From: Candidatus Defluviilinea gracilis
Lineage (GTDB): Bacteria > Chloroflexota > Anaerolineae > Anaerolineales > Villigracilaceae
Length of the DNA: 64,000 nucleotides
Reading direction: 5' to 3'
Assembly: GCA_016716235.1 (NCBI GenBank)
Contig: JADJWS010000002.1
Span: 62,001-126,000, forward strand
Shown here: positions 40,624-49,436 of the stretch, in pieces
How the letters are laid out: each line of letters starts with the position of its first letter
How positions within the stretch are numbered: the stretch's first letter is position 1
Position numbers and translations under genes: made by a program
The notes under the pieces: model-generated
Told to the model about the DNA's origin: nothing
Database searches by the model: none
Seen by the model: the letters and a program-made list of their open reading frames with translations, nothing else

Positions 40624-43359
40624 ATGCGGCTGCATTTTGTCCATCAACATTCTAGCGTCACAGTTAACCCTGCTAACAATATGCCAAACTCATTGTCTCT
40701 TGAAACTCACACACAGGAACTATTGGTCCATGAATTAATTGCCTATCAGGCGGAAAGATCGCCGCAAAAACCCGCTATCCAGTTTGGCGGCGAGTGTGTC
40801 ACCTACGCGGAGTTGATCGGGCGCGCCAACCAATTGGCGCGGTATTTGCGCGGCGAGGGAGTTGTGGCTGGCGCGCGGATCGCCATCTCGCTGAATCGCT
40901 CCATCGAGATGGTAACAGGCATTTTAGGATGTCTCATCGCTGGAGCGGCGTATATCCCGATCGACCCGGCATATCCTCGGGAGCGTGTGGCGGAAATCCT
41001 TGCAAATTCCAATTCCCTATTTTGCATTACTCAAACCGGTCTGTTTCGATCTTCGCCGAAATCCGCTGTGAAAGTTATTTTGTTAGACGCCGTGTCAAAG
41101 AGCATCCAGCGCCTCCCTTCGGATGGTTTGGAAAATATGTCCGCCGAGAAAGACCTGGCTTATATTATTTATACTTCGGGCTCGACCGGGGCGCCGAAAG
41201 GCGTGATGGTATCTCATGACAGCCTTCGAAATTTTGTCAGGGTCTCTCAATCCGGGCTGGATGTCGCTTCGGATGATGTGTATCTTCAGAGCGCGTCCAT
41301 TTCTTACGCGTTGGCTGTGCGTCAAATTATGGTGCCGTTATCGCGTGGCGCCACGCTGGTCGTCGCCTCCGACGAACAAATGCGCGACCCTCTGAGATTA
41401 TTCGAGGAAATCAAGAGAACTCGCGTCACTTTGATGGATGTAGTGCCCTCATTTTGGCGGATGATCAATAAACGGTTGCAGGATTTGCCAGAGGCTTGCC
41501 GCAGCGATTTGTTGCAAAACCATCTGCGCAGGATCGTATGCGTGGGGGAGGCTTTGCGCATGGAAACTCCGCGAGATTGGAGGGCGCTAGCGGGCAACAA
41601 GGTAGAGCTTGTCAATATTTTTGGGCAAACGGAAACGACAGGCGTGGTTGCCACTTATCCAATCCCGGCCGCCGGTGATGATGGGCTTGCTTGCGCTGTG
41701 CCAATTGGACAGGCGATTGCTCAGACGCGCCTATACATCCTGAATGACCACATGGAGTCGGTCTTGCCGGGGCAAAGCGGAGAATTATTCATCAGCAACC
41801 CATGTCTGGCAGATGGTTATATACATTTGCCTGAACTCACGGCAAAGAAATTCATTAGCAACCCCTTTGACGATGGGATCAATTGCCGTCTCTACCGGAC
41901 AGGGGACGTTGTGCGACAACGTGAAGATGGAAATATCGAGTTCGTGGGCCGCAGTGACTCCCAGATAAAGATCCGCGGTCAGCGACTCGAACTGGGCGAG
42001 GTGGAATCGGTTCTACGAAGTTGCCCCGAGGTGGAGGATTGCGCGATCCTTGTGTTAAAAGATCAAGCCGACGAGAATTATCTGGCGGCATATATTGTTC
42101 CCGCGCATGAAAATGTTGCCCTGGCAGAGATCCGCGCGTATTGTCGGCGAAAAATGCCCGACTTCATGATCCCCTCTCGATTTGTTACGCTACAAACGAT
42201 GCCTCTCTCGACCAACGGGAAGCTGGATCGTCGGGCGCTTGCTCAGATTCGGGGCGCGAAATCCCTGGCGTCCACCATTGAGCCGCCGGGAAATAGTGTT
42301 GAGAGCCGGCTCATGGTCATCTGGCGCGAGTTGTTACAGCAGTCTGAATTTGGAATCCATGATGATTTCTTTGATCTTGGCGGACATTCTTTCATGGCAG
42401 TGAGGTTGATTTCCCGGATTGAGCGCGAATTTGGAATTCACCTTTCCGTAGGGGCTATTTTGAATGCTCCCACAATTTCCAGCCAGGCGGCGTTGCTGGA
42501 ACATGCCAACACGGGTCTGTATCAAGAGCAGATTCTGGTTCCCATTAATCCCAGGGGGAACAAGCCCATCTTGTTCGGTGTCCATGGACATGAAGGAGGG
42601 GTGCTGTACTTCCGCTTCATCGCAAGACAGTTACCTGCCGATCAGCCCTTCTATGCTCTTCAAGCGCAAGGCGTGGACGGCGTAACTCCAGCCCTTCCGC
42701 GCATCGAGGATATGGCTCTGCTCTATCTTCAAGAAATTAAGAAACTTCAACCTCATGGACCGTATTATCTTTGTGGGTTTTCATTGGGAGGGGAGATCGC
42801 CTACGAGATGGCACAGCAACTCCTGAAGCAAGGCGAGCAGGTTAAGTTGTTATTGATGCTTGACACACGAAACCCGGAGCGGTTGGCGCGAACCCAGGTG
42901 TTTGCGGAGAATCAGCCTTTTCTCGATGGAACGGTTCGAACCATGCAGTGGCATCTCCGCCGCCTGTCACAGGCAGGTTTCAAGGGAAAAGTTGGGTATG
43001 TTGGGATGCTTATCCAGACAAAGATCTTGCGTATCGCGCTTTTCGGTCTGGTTGCCCTTGCATTTGCGATGAAGTGGCGTCTTTCAGATCGTCTGTTGCT
43101 TGCCTACTTGCGCACAACGCATAGTAAAGCATTGCATGAATATTTCCCCCAGCCCTACGCGGGCAAAGTGACATTGTTCCGATCGAGCCAGACCGAAGAG
43201 CAAAGTTGCGATCAAGTTCCCTGGAGTTGGGAGGCTCTTGCCCTGGGCGGTTTTGAGAAACATCGCTTTATTGCATCGCATAACATAATCGCCGAAGAGT
43301 ATGCTCCTGAGGTGGCGCGGAAAATCAAGGAATGCCTTGAGCGCGCCAGCGAGGATTGA
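40624..43359 (+). CDS. NRPS-like enzyme with A-T-TE domains
   Basis: 911 residues (or 892 from the ATG at 40681). Adenylation domain 30-555: YIIYTSGSTGAPKGV, FGQTETTG, LYRTGDVVR and NGKLDRRAL with the catalytic Lys. Thiolation domain with Ser589 in FDLGGHSF. Thioesterase 650-905 with Ser720 in GFSLGGE and a likely His near SHNIIAEEY. No condensation or reductase domain. The residue normally Asp that binds an amino-acid amine (GrsA Asp235) is Ala229 here (SASISYALAV), so a keto, hydroxy or other carboxylic acid is more likely than an alpha-amino acid. It lies alone among minus-strand genes and would need a phosphopantetheinyl transferase elsewhere. Confidence 0.85.
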   Translation: MRLHFVHQHSSVTVNPANNMPNSLSLETHTQELLVHELIAYQAERSPQKPAIQFGGECVTYAELIGRANQLARYLRGEGVVAGARIAISLNRSIEMVTGILGCLIAGAAYIPIDPAYPRERVAEILANSNSLFCITQTGLFRSSPKSAVKVILLDAVSKSIQRLPSDGLENMSAEKDLAYIIYTSGSTGAPKGVMVSHDSLRNFVRVSQSGLDVASDDVYLQSASISYALAVRQIMVPLSRGATLVVASDEQMRDPLRLFEEIKRTRVTLMDVVPSFWRMINKRLQDLPEACRSDLLQNHLRRIVCVGEALRMETPRDWRALAGNKVELVNIFGQTETTGVVATYPIPAAGDDGLACAVPIGQAIAQTRLYILNDHMESVLPGQSGELFISNPCLADGYIHLPELTAKKFISNPFDDGINCRLYRTGDVVRQREDGNIEFVGRSDSQIKIRGQRLELGEVESVLRSCPEVEDCAILVLKDQADENYLAAYIVPAHENVALAEIRAYCRRKMPDFMIPSRFVTLQTMPLSTNGKLDRRALAQIRGAKSLASTIEPPGNSVESRLMVIWRELLQQSEFGIHDDFFDLGGHSFMAVRLISRIEREFGIHLSVGAILNAPTISSQAALLEHANTGLYQEQILVPINPRGNKPILFGVHGHEGGVLYFRFIARQLPADQPFYALQAQGVDGVTPALPRIEDMALLYLQEIKKLQPHGPYYLCGFSLGGEIAYEMAQQLLKQGEQVKLLLMLDTRNPERLARTQVFAENQPFLDGTVRTMQWHLRRLSQAGFKGKVGYVGMLIQTKILRIALFGLVALAFAMKWRLSDRLLLAYLRTTHSKALHEYFPQPYAGKVTLFRSSQTEEQSCDQVPWSWEALALGGFEKHRFIASHNIIAEEYAPEVARKIKECLERASED

Positions 43360-43395
43360 ACATTAGACTTTTCTCTACCGCACATTTCTGCCACT

Positions 43396-43430
43396 AAGTT
43401 CTTAACTTGGCGCTCTTCGCGGTAAAAAGG
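43396..43430. repeat. AAGTTCTTAACTTGGCGCTCTTCGCGG repeat
   Basis: A partial relative of the 54161-54357 tandem element, in the convergent gap 43360-43484, which otherwise shows no gene. Confidence 0.5.
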
Positions 43431-43484
43431 GAGGTGTACGGTGGAGAGAATTATTTTGGAGAGAGGGCAACGTATCGTCAACCT

Positions 43485-43868
43485 TCAATCCATATCCTGT
43501 CGCAGGTCGCCGCTATCCAGAGTGTGGAGTAGTTCGGGGCTCTCGGCGAGAACATCGATGATGCCGTAGGATAGTTCCTGCATCATCGGCGCGAGAGGCA
43601 CCTGCGCGGGCGGGGAAATGCGTTTTGGGGTTGGAGGACAAGCCATATGCGGCTTGTCTGAGTCTTCAGCCCGCTTGCGAATGATGCGCGGGTCGTTGGT
43701 CAAAGAACCGACGTAGTACCCCATCACAGAATACACTTCGCGCTGGGGGGTGACCCATCCGATATATTCGCCGGAACGGTTGAAAATATAAGGGTATACG
43801 AGGAAAGCGTCCGCTTCGCCTTGCGAGTTATAGATGGGGATAATACGGGTATGGGCTTGGGTTGCCAT
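43485..43868 (-). CDS. Small beta-rich protein (4-fold beta-flower-like)
   Basis: 127 residues. Repeating short strands such as FNRSGEYIGWVTPQREVYSVMGYYVGSL resemble the 4-fold beta-flower fold; the second half is Pro-rich then helical (VPLAPMMQELSYGIIDVLAE). Function unknown. It is last in a four-gene minus-strand operon, 2 bp after the GtrA gene. Confidence 0.5.
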   Translation of the reverse strand: MATQAHTRIIPIYNSQGEADAFLVYPYIFNRSGEYIGWVTPQREVYSVMGYYVGSLTNDPRIIRKRAEDSDKPHMACPPTPKRISPPAQVPLAPMMQELSYGIIDVLAESPELLHTLDSGDLRQDMD

Positions 43869-43870
43869 GC

Positions 43871-44326
43871 TTATTCCACATCATTATACGTCCAGTAGCG
43901 GTTCACGAAATAATTCCAAAGCATTACAATTCCGATAGCGATGGCGAGGGTGGCGTTTTTTGCCAGCGTTTCCGGCGTGAACGCGGAGAGTATGCTGAGG
44001 GAGGCGAAAAGCCCTTCCATGGGCGGCTCAACATAATGGAGGATGGGAACGCGAATGGCGATCCCCGCCGCGTTGACCACGAAGAACATCCCTAGTTGTT
44101 GCAGGATGTGGCGCGAGCGCGATTCTGGGTACGTCCAGTAGCGGTTGCCGGTAAAGTTGTTGGCAACCGCGCAAACGAACGAAATTGTCCCCGCGTAGAC
44201 GAGCCGCATGGCGAATAGGCGGGTGAGCAGGTTCATCACGCCAAAATCGACCAGCGAGCCAATGGCGCCTACAGTGGCAAATTTCAGGAAGCGGATGCGT
44301 TCGATCTTGTTGGTTTGGGCGGTCAT
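43871..44326 (-). CDS. GtrA-family membrane protein
   Basis: 151 residues from ATG at 44326. Four hydrophobic segments and the GtrA pattern RFLKFATVGAIGSLVDFGVMNLL. GtrA proteins flip or carry polyprenyl-phosphate-linked glucose and are partners of membrane glycosyltransferases. The start overlaps the stop of the UXS-like gene (ATGA), giving a shared sugar theme. Confidence 0.85.
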   Translation of the reverse strand: MTAQTNKIERIRFLKFATVGAIGSLVDFGVMNLLTRLFAMRLVYAGTISFVCAVANNFTGNRYWTYPESRSRHILQQLGMFFVVNAAGIAIRVPILHYVEPPMEGLFASLSILSAFTPETLAKNATLAIAIGIVMLWNYFVNRYWTYNDVE

Positions 44327-45279
44327 AGCCCCAGTTTGGATTTGAAATAGGGAATGGTTTTGGCGATCCCTTCCTCGAGGGAGACTTTCGGCTCCCACTG
44401 GAGGATGGCGCGGGCGCGGGTGATATCGGGGCGGCGCTGTTGCGGGTCTCGCACACTGCGCGCGTCTTTGACGTAGGTGATGCCCGCCTGGTTACCGGTG
44501 ATCTTGTTGATGGCTTCGGCGAATTCGAGCAGGCTGATCTCGCGCTGGTTGCCGATGTTGACCGGCAAATGTTCGTCGGAATAAAGCAACCGCACGATAC
44601 CGTCCACCAGGTCGTCCACGTAGCAGAACGAGCGGGTTTGTTTTCCCTCGCCGTACACGGTGAGCGGTTGCTCGAGCAATGCCTGTTTCAGCAGGTTCGG
44701 CAAGGCGCGCCCGTCCTCAAGGTCCATGCGCGGACCGTAGGTGTTGAAGATGCGCACGATGCGCGTGTCTACGCCGTGATAGCGGTGATATGCCATGGTG
44801 ATCGATTCGGCGAACCGTTTCGCCTCATCGTACACGGCGCGCGGACCGGCGGGATCGACGTTGCCGGTGTAATCCTCCGTTTGCGGGTGAACCAGCGGAT
44901 CGCCGTAAATCTCACTTGTGGATGCCAGCAGGAATCTCGCTTTGTTGGCTTTTGCCACGCCCAGGCAGTTGTGTGTGCCGAGCGCGCCGGCTTTCATGGT
45001 CTGGATCGGGAGGTTGAAGTAGCCCGATGGCGATTGAGGGTTGGGGCTGGCTGGCGAAGCGAAGTGCATCACCGCGTCCACTTTGCCGGGGATGAAGATG
45101 TAATTCGATACATCGTGTTTGTAGAACGAAAATTTTTCATTCCCCATCAAGTGGGCGAGGTTGCCCGGGTTGCCGGTGATGAAGTTGTCCAGCCCGACGA
45201 TCTCGTGACCGTCGGCGAGCAACCGGTCGCTTAAGTGTGAGCCGAGGAATCCCGCGGCTCCGGTGATCAAAATGCGCAT
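44323..45279 (-). CDS. UDP-glucuronate decarboxylase-like NAD-dependent epimerase
   Basis: 318 residues. TGAAGFLGSHL near residue 7 binds NAD; the catalytic YxxxK is in YDEAKRFAES; and LASTSEIYGDPLVHPQTEDY, NVDPAGPRAVYDEAK are typical of the UXS (UDP-xylose synthase) branch. It would make UDP-xylose, or a related UDP-pentose, for surface glycans in the cytoplasm. Only 3 bp separate it from the upstream lipoprotein gene. Confidence 0.85.
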   Translation of the reverse strand: MRILITGAAGFLGSHLSDRLLADGHEIVGLDNFITGNPGNLAHLMGNEKFSFYKHDVSNYIFIPGKVDAVMHFASPASPNPQSPSGYFNLPIQTMKAGALGTHNCLGVAKANKARFLLASTSEIYGDPLVHPQTEDYTGNVDPAGPRAVYDEAKRFAESITMAYHRYHGVDTRIVRIFNTYGPRMDLEDGRALPNLLKQALLEQPLTVYGEGKQTRSFCYVDDLVDGIVRLLYSDEHLPVNIGNQREISLLEFAEAINKITGNQAGITYVKDARSVRDPQQRRPDITRARAILQWEPKVSLEEGIAKTIPYFKSKLGL

Positions 45280-45282
45280 GTG

Positions 45283-46902
45283 TTATCTCCAATCGATTTT
45301 TGTGACCAGCCCATCGCCCGTCACTTGAAATGCCTGACCGTTGCCGGTATCCACCAGCCAAAGATTCCCCTGGTAAACGACCGCCAGGAAGTAGCCAGAT
45401 TGCCCGTCGATTTGACGCGGCGCCCAGGCGGGGATTTGCGGCTCGAGACCCGGCGCGTCATTCGCAGGGAAAACTGTTCGCCGGTTGGAGCCATCGCGGT
45501 CCATGACGACGACCCGGTAGCGGCTGGTTTCGCTCTGTTCGTGAAAGATGGCTTGCAGGTACGCCACTTGATACTGTCGTTCGCGCGAACTGGCTTGGGT
45601 CGGCGACGCGTTTGGGTAGGCGAACATGCCGGTCTGCGAGGCGATGTCGACAGTGGCGTCGTTTTCAAATGAGGTGGCGCGGATGTCAAAGAACGGCGAA
45701 TCTTCAGCGTTCACTAGACTGGGCGGGGGCGCATGAGTTACATAATAGAGGGTATTTCCGTCGGCGCCCCACGAGATGGACGGAAGCCACGCCCAGTCGC
45801 TGTGAGTGTTGAGGGGGACGATGTCGATGAGTGGTTTGATGTATTTGCCGTCCAAATCGACCGTGCCGATGCCGTCCGGGCGGGCGTATGCCAGTTTCCC
45901 GTTTGAGGAGAAGGCGAACGTCATGCCCCACCAGCCGTAGACGCCGCCGGCGTTCGCGTCCAGTATTTTTTTCTTTTCGCCGGTCGAGATGCTGTATCGC
46001 CAGAGGTCGTTGTTTGCCTGCCAGCCGGGCGCGGTGGCGCGCGGTTCCACTGTGGTGTAGGCGACGGAGCTTGTGCCGGGAATCCAATCGGCGAAGTGGA
46101 CTACATTCGATACGCTGGTGGGGAAGGGTTTACTGCCAGGGTTGGTGCGAACCGCCCACAAGACGTTGATCTCTTTGCCGGCGGGCTTGGTAGATTTGCG
46201 GGTGTAGATGAGGTAATCGCCGCGCGGCGAGATGCGGAAGATGCGCCCGTCGAGGTCGCCGGTGGTGACGAGTGGAAAACGATTTGCGGTGGAGGTGTCG
46301 ATGACCCATGCGTTGCCGCCCGCGATGTAGGCAAGTTTGCCGGGGATGGGCAGGGGCGCGAAGGACGTCTGCGCGCCGATCATCACGATCTCCGGTATCG
46401 CCTCCACGAGAATTACGGATTTGACGATGGATTTGCTGATTTCCACGCCGTCTTCCAGCACGCGGCGGTAGGTTACTTCTTGCGAGCCGTTTGCGCCGGC
46501 TTGCACGAGGCGCGTTTCGCCTTCGGGCAATGATTCGTTTCGCACAATTTGTTTGTCAAAGGGGATGACTTGTTCTTCGGTTTCGAAGATTTCGCGCACG
46601 CGAATGATGACGACCGAATCTCCATCGTTGAGCACCGTGTAGACCGGCGGATCGGCGCGATCCAAATTTCCGAATGCGATACCGGCGATTTGCAATGCCT
46701 GTTGCACGGTGCTCCCGGCGGGAATGGTGGAGGTTTGCGTCGCGCCATCGACAGTGACGGAGATGGTCGCCTCTGGGCTGGCGAACTGCGGGGAGCGGCA
46801 TCCGTTTAGGAGGAGGCTAAGGTTGAGGAGCAGGAGCAGGCTTCCCCTGAGTCGACGCGCTGGTTTCGTCGAAGCGTTTCGCGTGAAAAAGATTCGGCGC
46901 AT
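45283..46902 (-). CDS. Lipoprotein with a G5 domain and a TolB-like beta-propeller
   Basis: 539 residues. The lipobox LLLNGC is near residue 35. A G5 domain (residues about 100-170: EQVIPFDKQIVRNESLPEGE...GSQEVTYRRVLEDG) is followed by a propeller of WxxxSxDG-type blades (GRIFRISPRGDYLIYTRKS, WLPSISWGADGNTLYYVTHA). G5 domains often bind N-acetylglucosamine-containing polymers, so it may attach to or sense the cell wall. It is coupled with a UXS-like gene downstream. No catalytic residues are seen. Confidence 0.78.
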   Translation of the reverse strand: MRRIFFTRNASTKPARRLRGSLLLLLNLSLLLNGCRSPQFASPEATISVTVDGATQTSTIPAGSTVQQALQIAGIAFGNLDRADPPVYTVLNDGDSVVIIRVREIFETEEQVIPFDKQIVRNESLPEGETRLVQAGANGSQEVTYRRVLEDGVEISKSIVKSVILVEAIPEIVMIGAQTSFAPLPIPGKLAYIAGGNAWVIDTSTANRFPLVTTGDLDGRIFRISPRGDYLIYTRKSTKPAGKEINVLWAVRTNPGSKPFPTSVSNVVHFADWIPGTSSVAYTTVEPRATAPGWQANNDLWRYSISTGEKKKILDANAGGVYGWWGMTFAFSSNGKLAYARPDGIGTVDLDGKYIKPLIDIVPLNTHSDWAWLPSISWGADGNTLYYVTHAPPPSLVNAEDSPFFDIRATSFENDATVDIASQTGMFAYPNASPTQASSRERQYQVAYLQAIFHEQSETSRYRVVVMDRDGSNRRTVFPANDAPGLEPQIPAWAPRQIDGQSGYFLAVVYQGNLWLVDTGNGQAFQVTGDGLVTKIDWR

Positions 46903-46926
46903 TTTATCCGGTGTATAATCCGTGCG

Positions 46927-47515
46927 CTATCGGATTCGACCGACGATGGTCATGAGTCCGTCGGCAATGGCGATGGTTTCGATGCGAAGCCCGGTGGCAA
47001 CGGGACCCGAACGAGCCGGTGTACGCCTCTTCGATGATGGCGGTGATGGTTTCGTTGATGCCCTCCGGCGCGGGGAACGGACCGAAGTCGGCTGAGGCGA
47101 TCTCGATGGTTGGTTTACCTTCCGCGTCGACGCCGACATTGACGATGATGCCGATGTTGGCGGCGAACACGCCTTGCTGGGTCTTGCCGTAAATTTTCAT
47201 TTGCCCGTCGCGCAAATACACTTGCGGGTCGGTGATGAGCGGCGTGGAATTCTCTTGTTGCAGGCTCGGGTCGTTTTGCAGGCGCAAGGCAAGATAGGAT
47301 GTGATCTGCGGCTCGGTGATGGTGATGGTTACCACGCCGCTGACTAAACCATCTTCGATGGATTTTTGGATGCCGTCTTGCAGGCTTTGCGCGGCTTCGG
47401 TCGACACTGGGATGGGCGCGAGGTCTGAGTAGTCGGGTCCGCCGGCGTACAGCGTGCAGGCGAGCGATGCGAGGATGAGCGCGATGAAAAAGATGCTGGG
47501 TTTGGTTCGTTTCAT
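46927..47515 (-). pseudogene. Lipoprotein gene with a frameshift near its end
   Basis: From ATG at 47515 the frame reads a leader with lipobox ASLAC near residue 19 and continues to EEAYTGSFG; after this it runs off-family to a stop at 46904. Removing one G from the GGG at 47006-47008 gives GPVATGLRIETIAIADGLM and a stop at 46927, a natural end. Either a sequencing error or a real disruption. The rest is a small beta-rich secreted protein of unknown role. It is followed by the G5-propeller gene after 24 bp. Confidence 0.65.
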
Positions 47516-47637
47516 TCCTGGGTGTTCCGTACGGTGTAGTTCGTATTTCGTAAGTGGTCGGCGTGGTCTCGATGCGCCCTCAATAAACATTTGGGCGACT
47601 CGACCATCGTAAATCGTACATCGAAGGGTATTATAGC

Positions 47638-48219
47638 ATGAGCGATTCTGAGGCTTCTACGGCGCAAAATTCCGAAACTGAATTGTCACTTTCAGCAAAA
47701 CTGGAAGCAATGTTGTTTGTATCAGGCGAGCCTGTGGCGACCGCGCAGTTAGCGGCCGCGCTGGACGTTGCCCCTTCGGTCATCGAACGCGGGCTGAATG
47801 AGTTGGATGCGGCGCTCGCTAGTCGCGGTTTGCGCCTTCAGCGGAACGCCGGGCGAGCGCAGTTAACGACCGCGCCGCAACTCGCCGAACTTGTGGAGCA
47901 TTTCCTTGGGCTTGAAGCCACGTCTCATCTTAGCCGCGCCGCGCTGGAAACGTTGGCGATCATCGCCTATCAGCAACCGGTCACGCGCCCGCAAATTGAT
48001 TCGATTCGCGGCGTGAATAGCGACAGTATGATGAAGAGTCTCCTGCACAAGAATTTGATCCTCGAATCGGGTCGCGCCGATGGACCGGGTCGCCCGATCT
48101 TGTATTCCACCACGCCTGAATTTTTGCAACACTTTGGGTTGAACTCGATCCTCGAAATGCCATCGCTGGCAAAGCCTGAGGATGAGGAGTCGAAACAGGA
48201 TGAGTTGTTGAAAGGGTAG
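47638..48219 (+). CDS. scpB: Segregation and condensation protein B
   Basis: 193 residues. Two winged helices, with KLEAMLFVSGEPVATAQLA at the start and LSRAALETLAIIAYQQPVTRPQIDSIRGVNSD in the middle, are typical of ScpB. With ScpA it bridges the SMC heads of the chromosome-compacting complex. The tail is acidic. scpA is not adjacent, so the two are separated. Position between opposite-strand genes suggests its own promoter, not identified. Confidence 0.92.
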   Translation: MSDSEASTAQNSETELSLSAKLEAMLFVSGEPVATAQLAAALDVAPSVIERGLNELDAALASRGLRLQRNAGRAQLTTAPQLAELVEHFLGLEATSHLSRAALETLAIIAYQQPVTRPQIDSIRGVNSDSMMKSLLHKNLILESGRADGPGRPILYSTTPEFLQHFGLNSILEMPSLAKPEDEESKQDELLKG

Positions 48220-48262
48220 GCGCATTTGAGCGCGGATACCTGCCCTTGCTTGCGCCATTGAA

Positions 48263-48304
48263 AACGCTGATTACGCGGAGTGTACAATCTACGTAATCAG
48301 CGTT
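48263..48304. terminator. Bidirectional hairpin terminator candidate
   Basis: AACGCTGATTACG (48263-48275) pairs with CGTAATCAGCGTT (48292-48304), a 13-bp perfect stem followed by CTGTTTTATTT, in the convergent gap between scpB and the NlpC/P60 gene. Confidence 0.65.
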
Positions 48305-48333
48305 CTGTTTTATTTCCGATCGATGCCGGCGGG

Positions 48334-49314
48334 TTACCTCAAATAACTTCCCGCGCTGACGAAAATATCTTTCAAGAATTTCACTTCCTCAATATCGTCC
48401 ACGTACACGCCGTTGCGCGAGCGCGAGGAGTGGATCATCTTCCAGCCGCCGAGACTCATGCCGACGTGGGTGATACGTTTGTCGTCGTCTTCGCTGAAGA
48501 AGATCAGGTCGCCGATCTCGAACGGAGGCTCAACGGGTTTCGCGGCGTCGCATTGCATGTCGGCGTCGCGCGGAATTTCGATTCCCACCCAGCGGTGAAG
48601 CAGTTGCGCGAAGCCCGAACAGTCAATGCCGTTGCCACTGCTTCCGCCCCAGAGATACGGCACGCCGATCATCCGTTGTGAATCGGATTCAAGCATCGTG
48701 CGTTTTTCTTCAACATCTTGCGGGATGTCGGTGAGCGCGCGCAGATGACGCGACTCGACCCAGCCGACTCGGTTCGCGCGGACTTTTGACCACCCATCCT
48801 GCGTCTCTTCGACGGGGAGGCTGGTTCCGCTTACGAGACGAGTTATCACCACGCTGACGGGATTCGGCTCGGCGCGGAGTTCGATCACTGGCGCAATCAC
48901 GAGGTGCGTGGATGTGGGGGCGAGTCCTTCACTGAGATAGGGACGATATGCCCAGCCCAAATATCCATCCGTTTGGCGGACGAAGACCCACTTGCCTTGT
49001 TCTTCCAATACTTCGAGTTCTGTGCCGAAGGTCAACTCGCTGAGGAGTGGAACGCGAAACGTGGGCTTTTCATGCAAGCCTGTGAGATTCGTGGCGACAT
49101 GGACGCGCTCGTTCGCGTCGGTGTGGAGAGCGTTGACGGAAGCCGTATCAAGTTTCAATTGAGGAAAGAGGCGGGGCAGTTCATCCAATTGAGATTTATG
49201 GAGGACGCGTCCGCTGAGGGTGAGAGAGTCGCTTGTCTGCGAAGCGATCTTCACATCGAAGACGGTGGTGCGTTTGTCGAGCGTTTTGGCGAAGTCATCG
49301 AGGATGGTTTGCAT
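48334..49314 (-). CDS. NlpC/P60 endopeptidase with SH3-like domains
   Basis: 326 residues from ATG at 49314. Two bacterial SH3-like repeats are near 85-210 (for example EQGKWVFVRQTDGYLGWAY), and the C-terminal NlpC/P60 domain has the catalytic Cys in GIDCSGF and His in THVGMSLGG. No signal peptide is evident, so it is probably cytoplasmic and acts on imported peptidoglycan peptides, as YkfC does. A dipeptide epimerase gene diverges from it, supporting murein-peptide recycling. Confidence 0.85.
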   Translation of the reverse strand: MQTILDDFAKTLDKRTTVFDVKIASQTSDSLTLSGRVLHKSQLDELPRLFPQLKLDTASVNALHTDANERVHVATNLTGLHEKPTFRVPLLSELTFGTELEVLEEQGKWVFVRQTDGYLGWAYRPYLSEGLAPTSTHLVIAPVIELRAEPNPVSVVITRLVSGTSLPVEETQDGWSKVRANRVGWVESRHLRALTDIPQDVEEKRTMLESDSQRMIGVPYLWGGSSGNGIDCSGFAQLLHRWVGIEIPRDADMQCDAAKPVEPPFEIGDLIFFSEDDDKRITHVGMSLGGWKMIHSSRSRNGVYVDDIEEVKFLKDIFVSAGSYLR

Positions 49315-49436
49315 GGAACGATTCTCTTTTGAATGATATAGTTTGCGCGATCTGGCGTTAGAGAACGCCAAGTACACAACGATGGAACGATTCTACCATC
49401 TGTGTTAATATGCGCCCCTATTTGGGAGATTGAGCA

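Noticed and set aside
40624..40680. First 19 codons of the NRPS-like gene
   Set aside because: Kept in the coordinates, but the ATG at 40681 is at least as likely; the extra codons show no family similarity.
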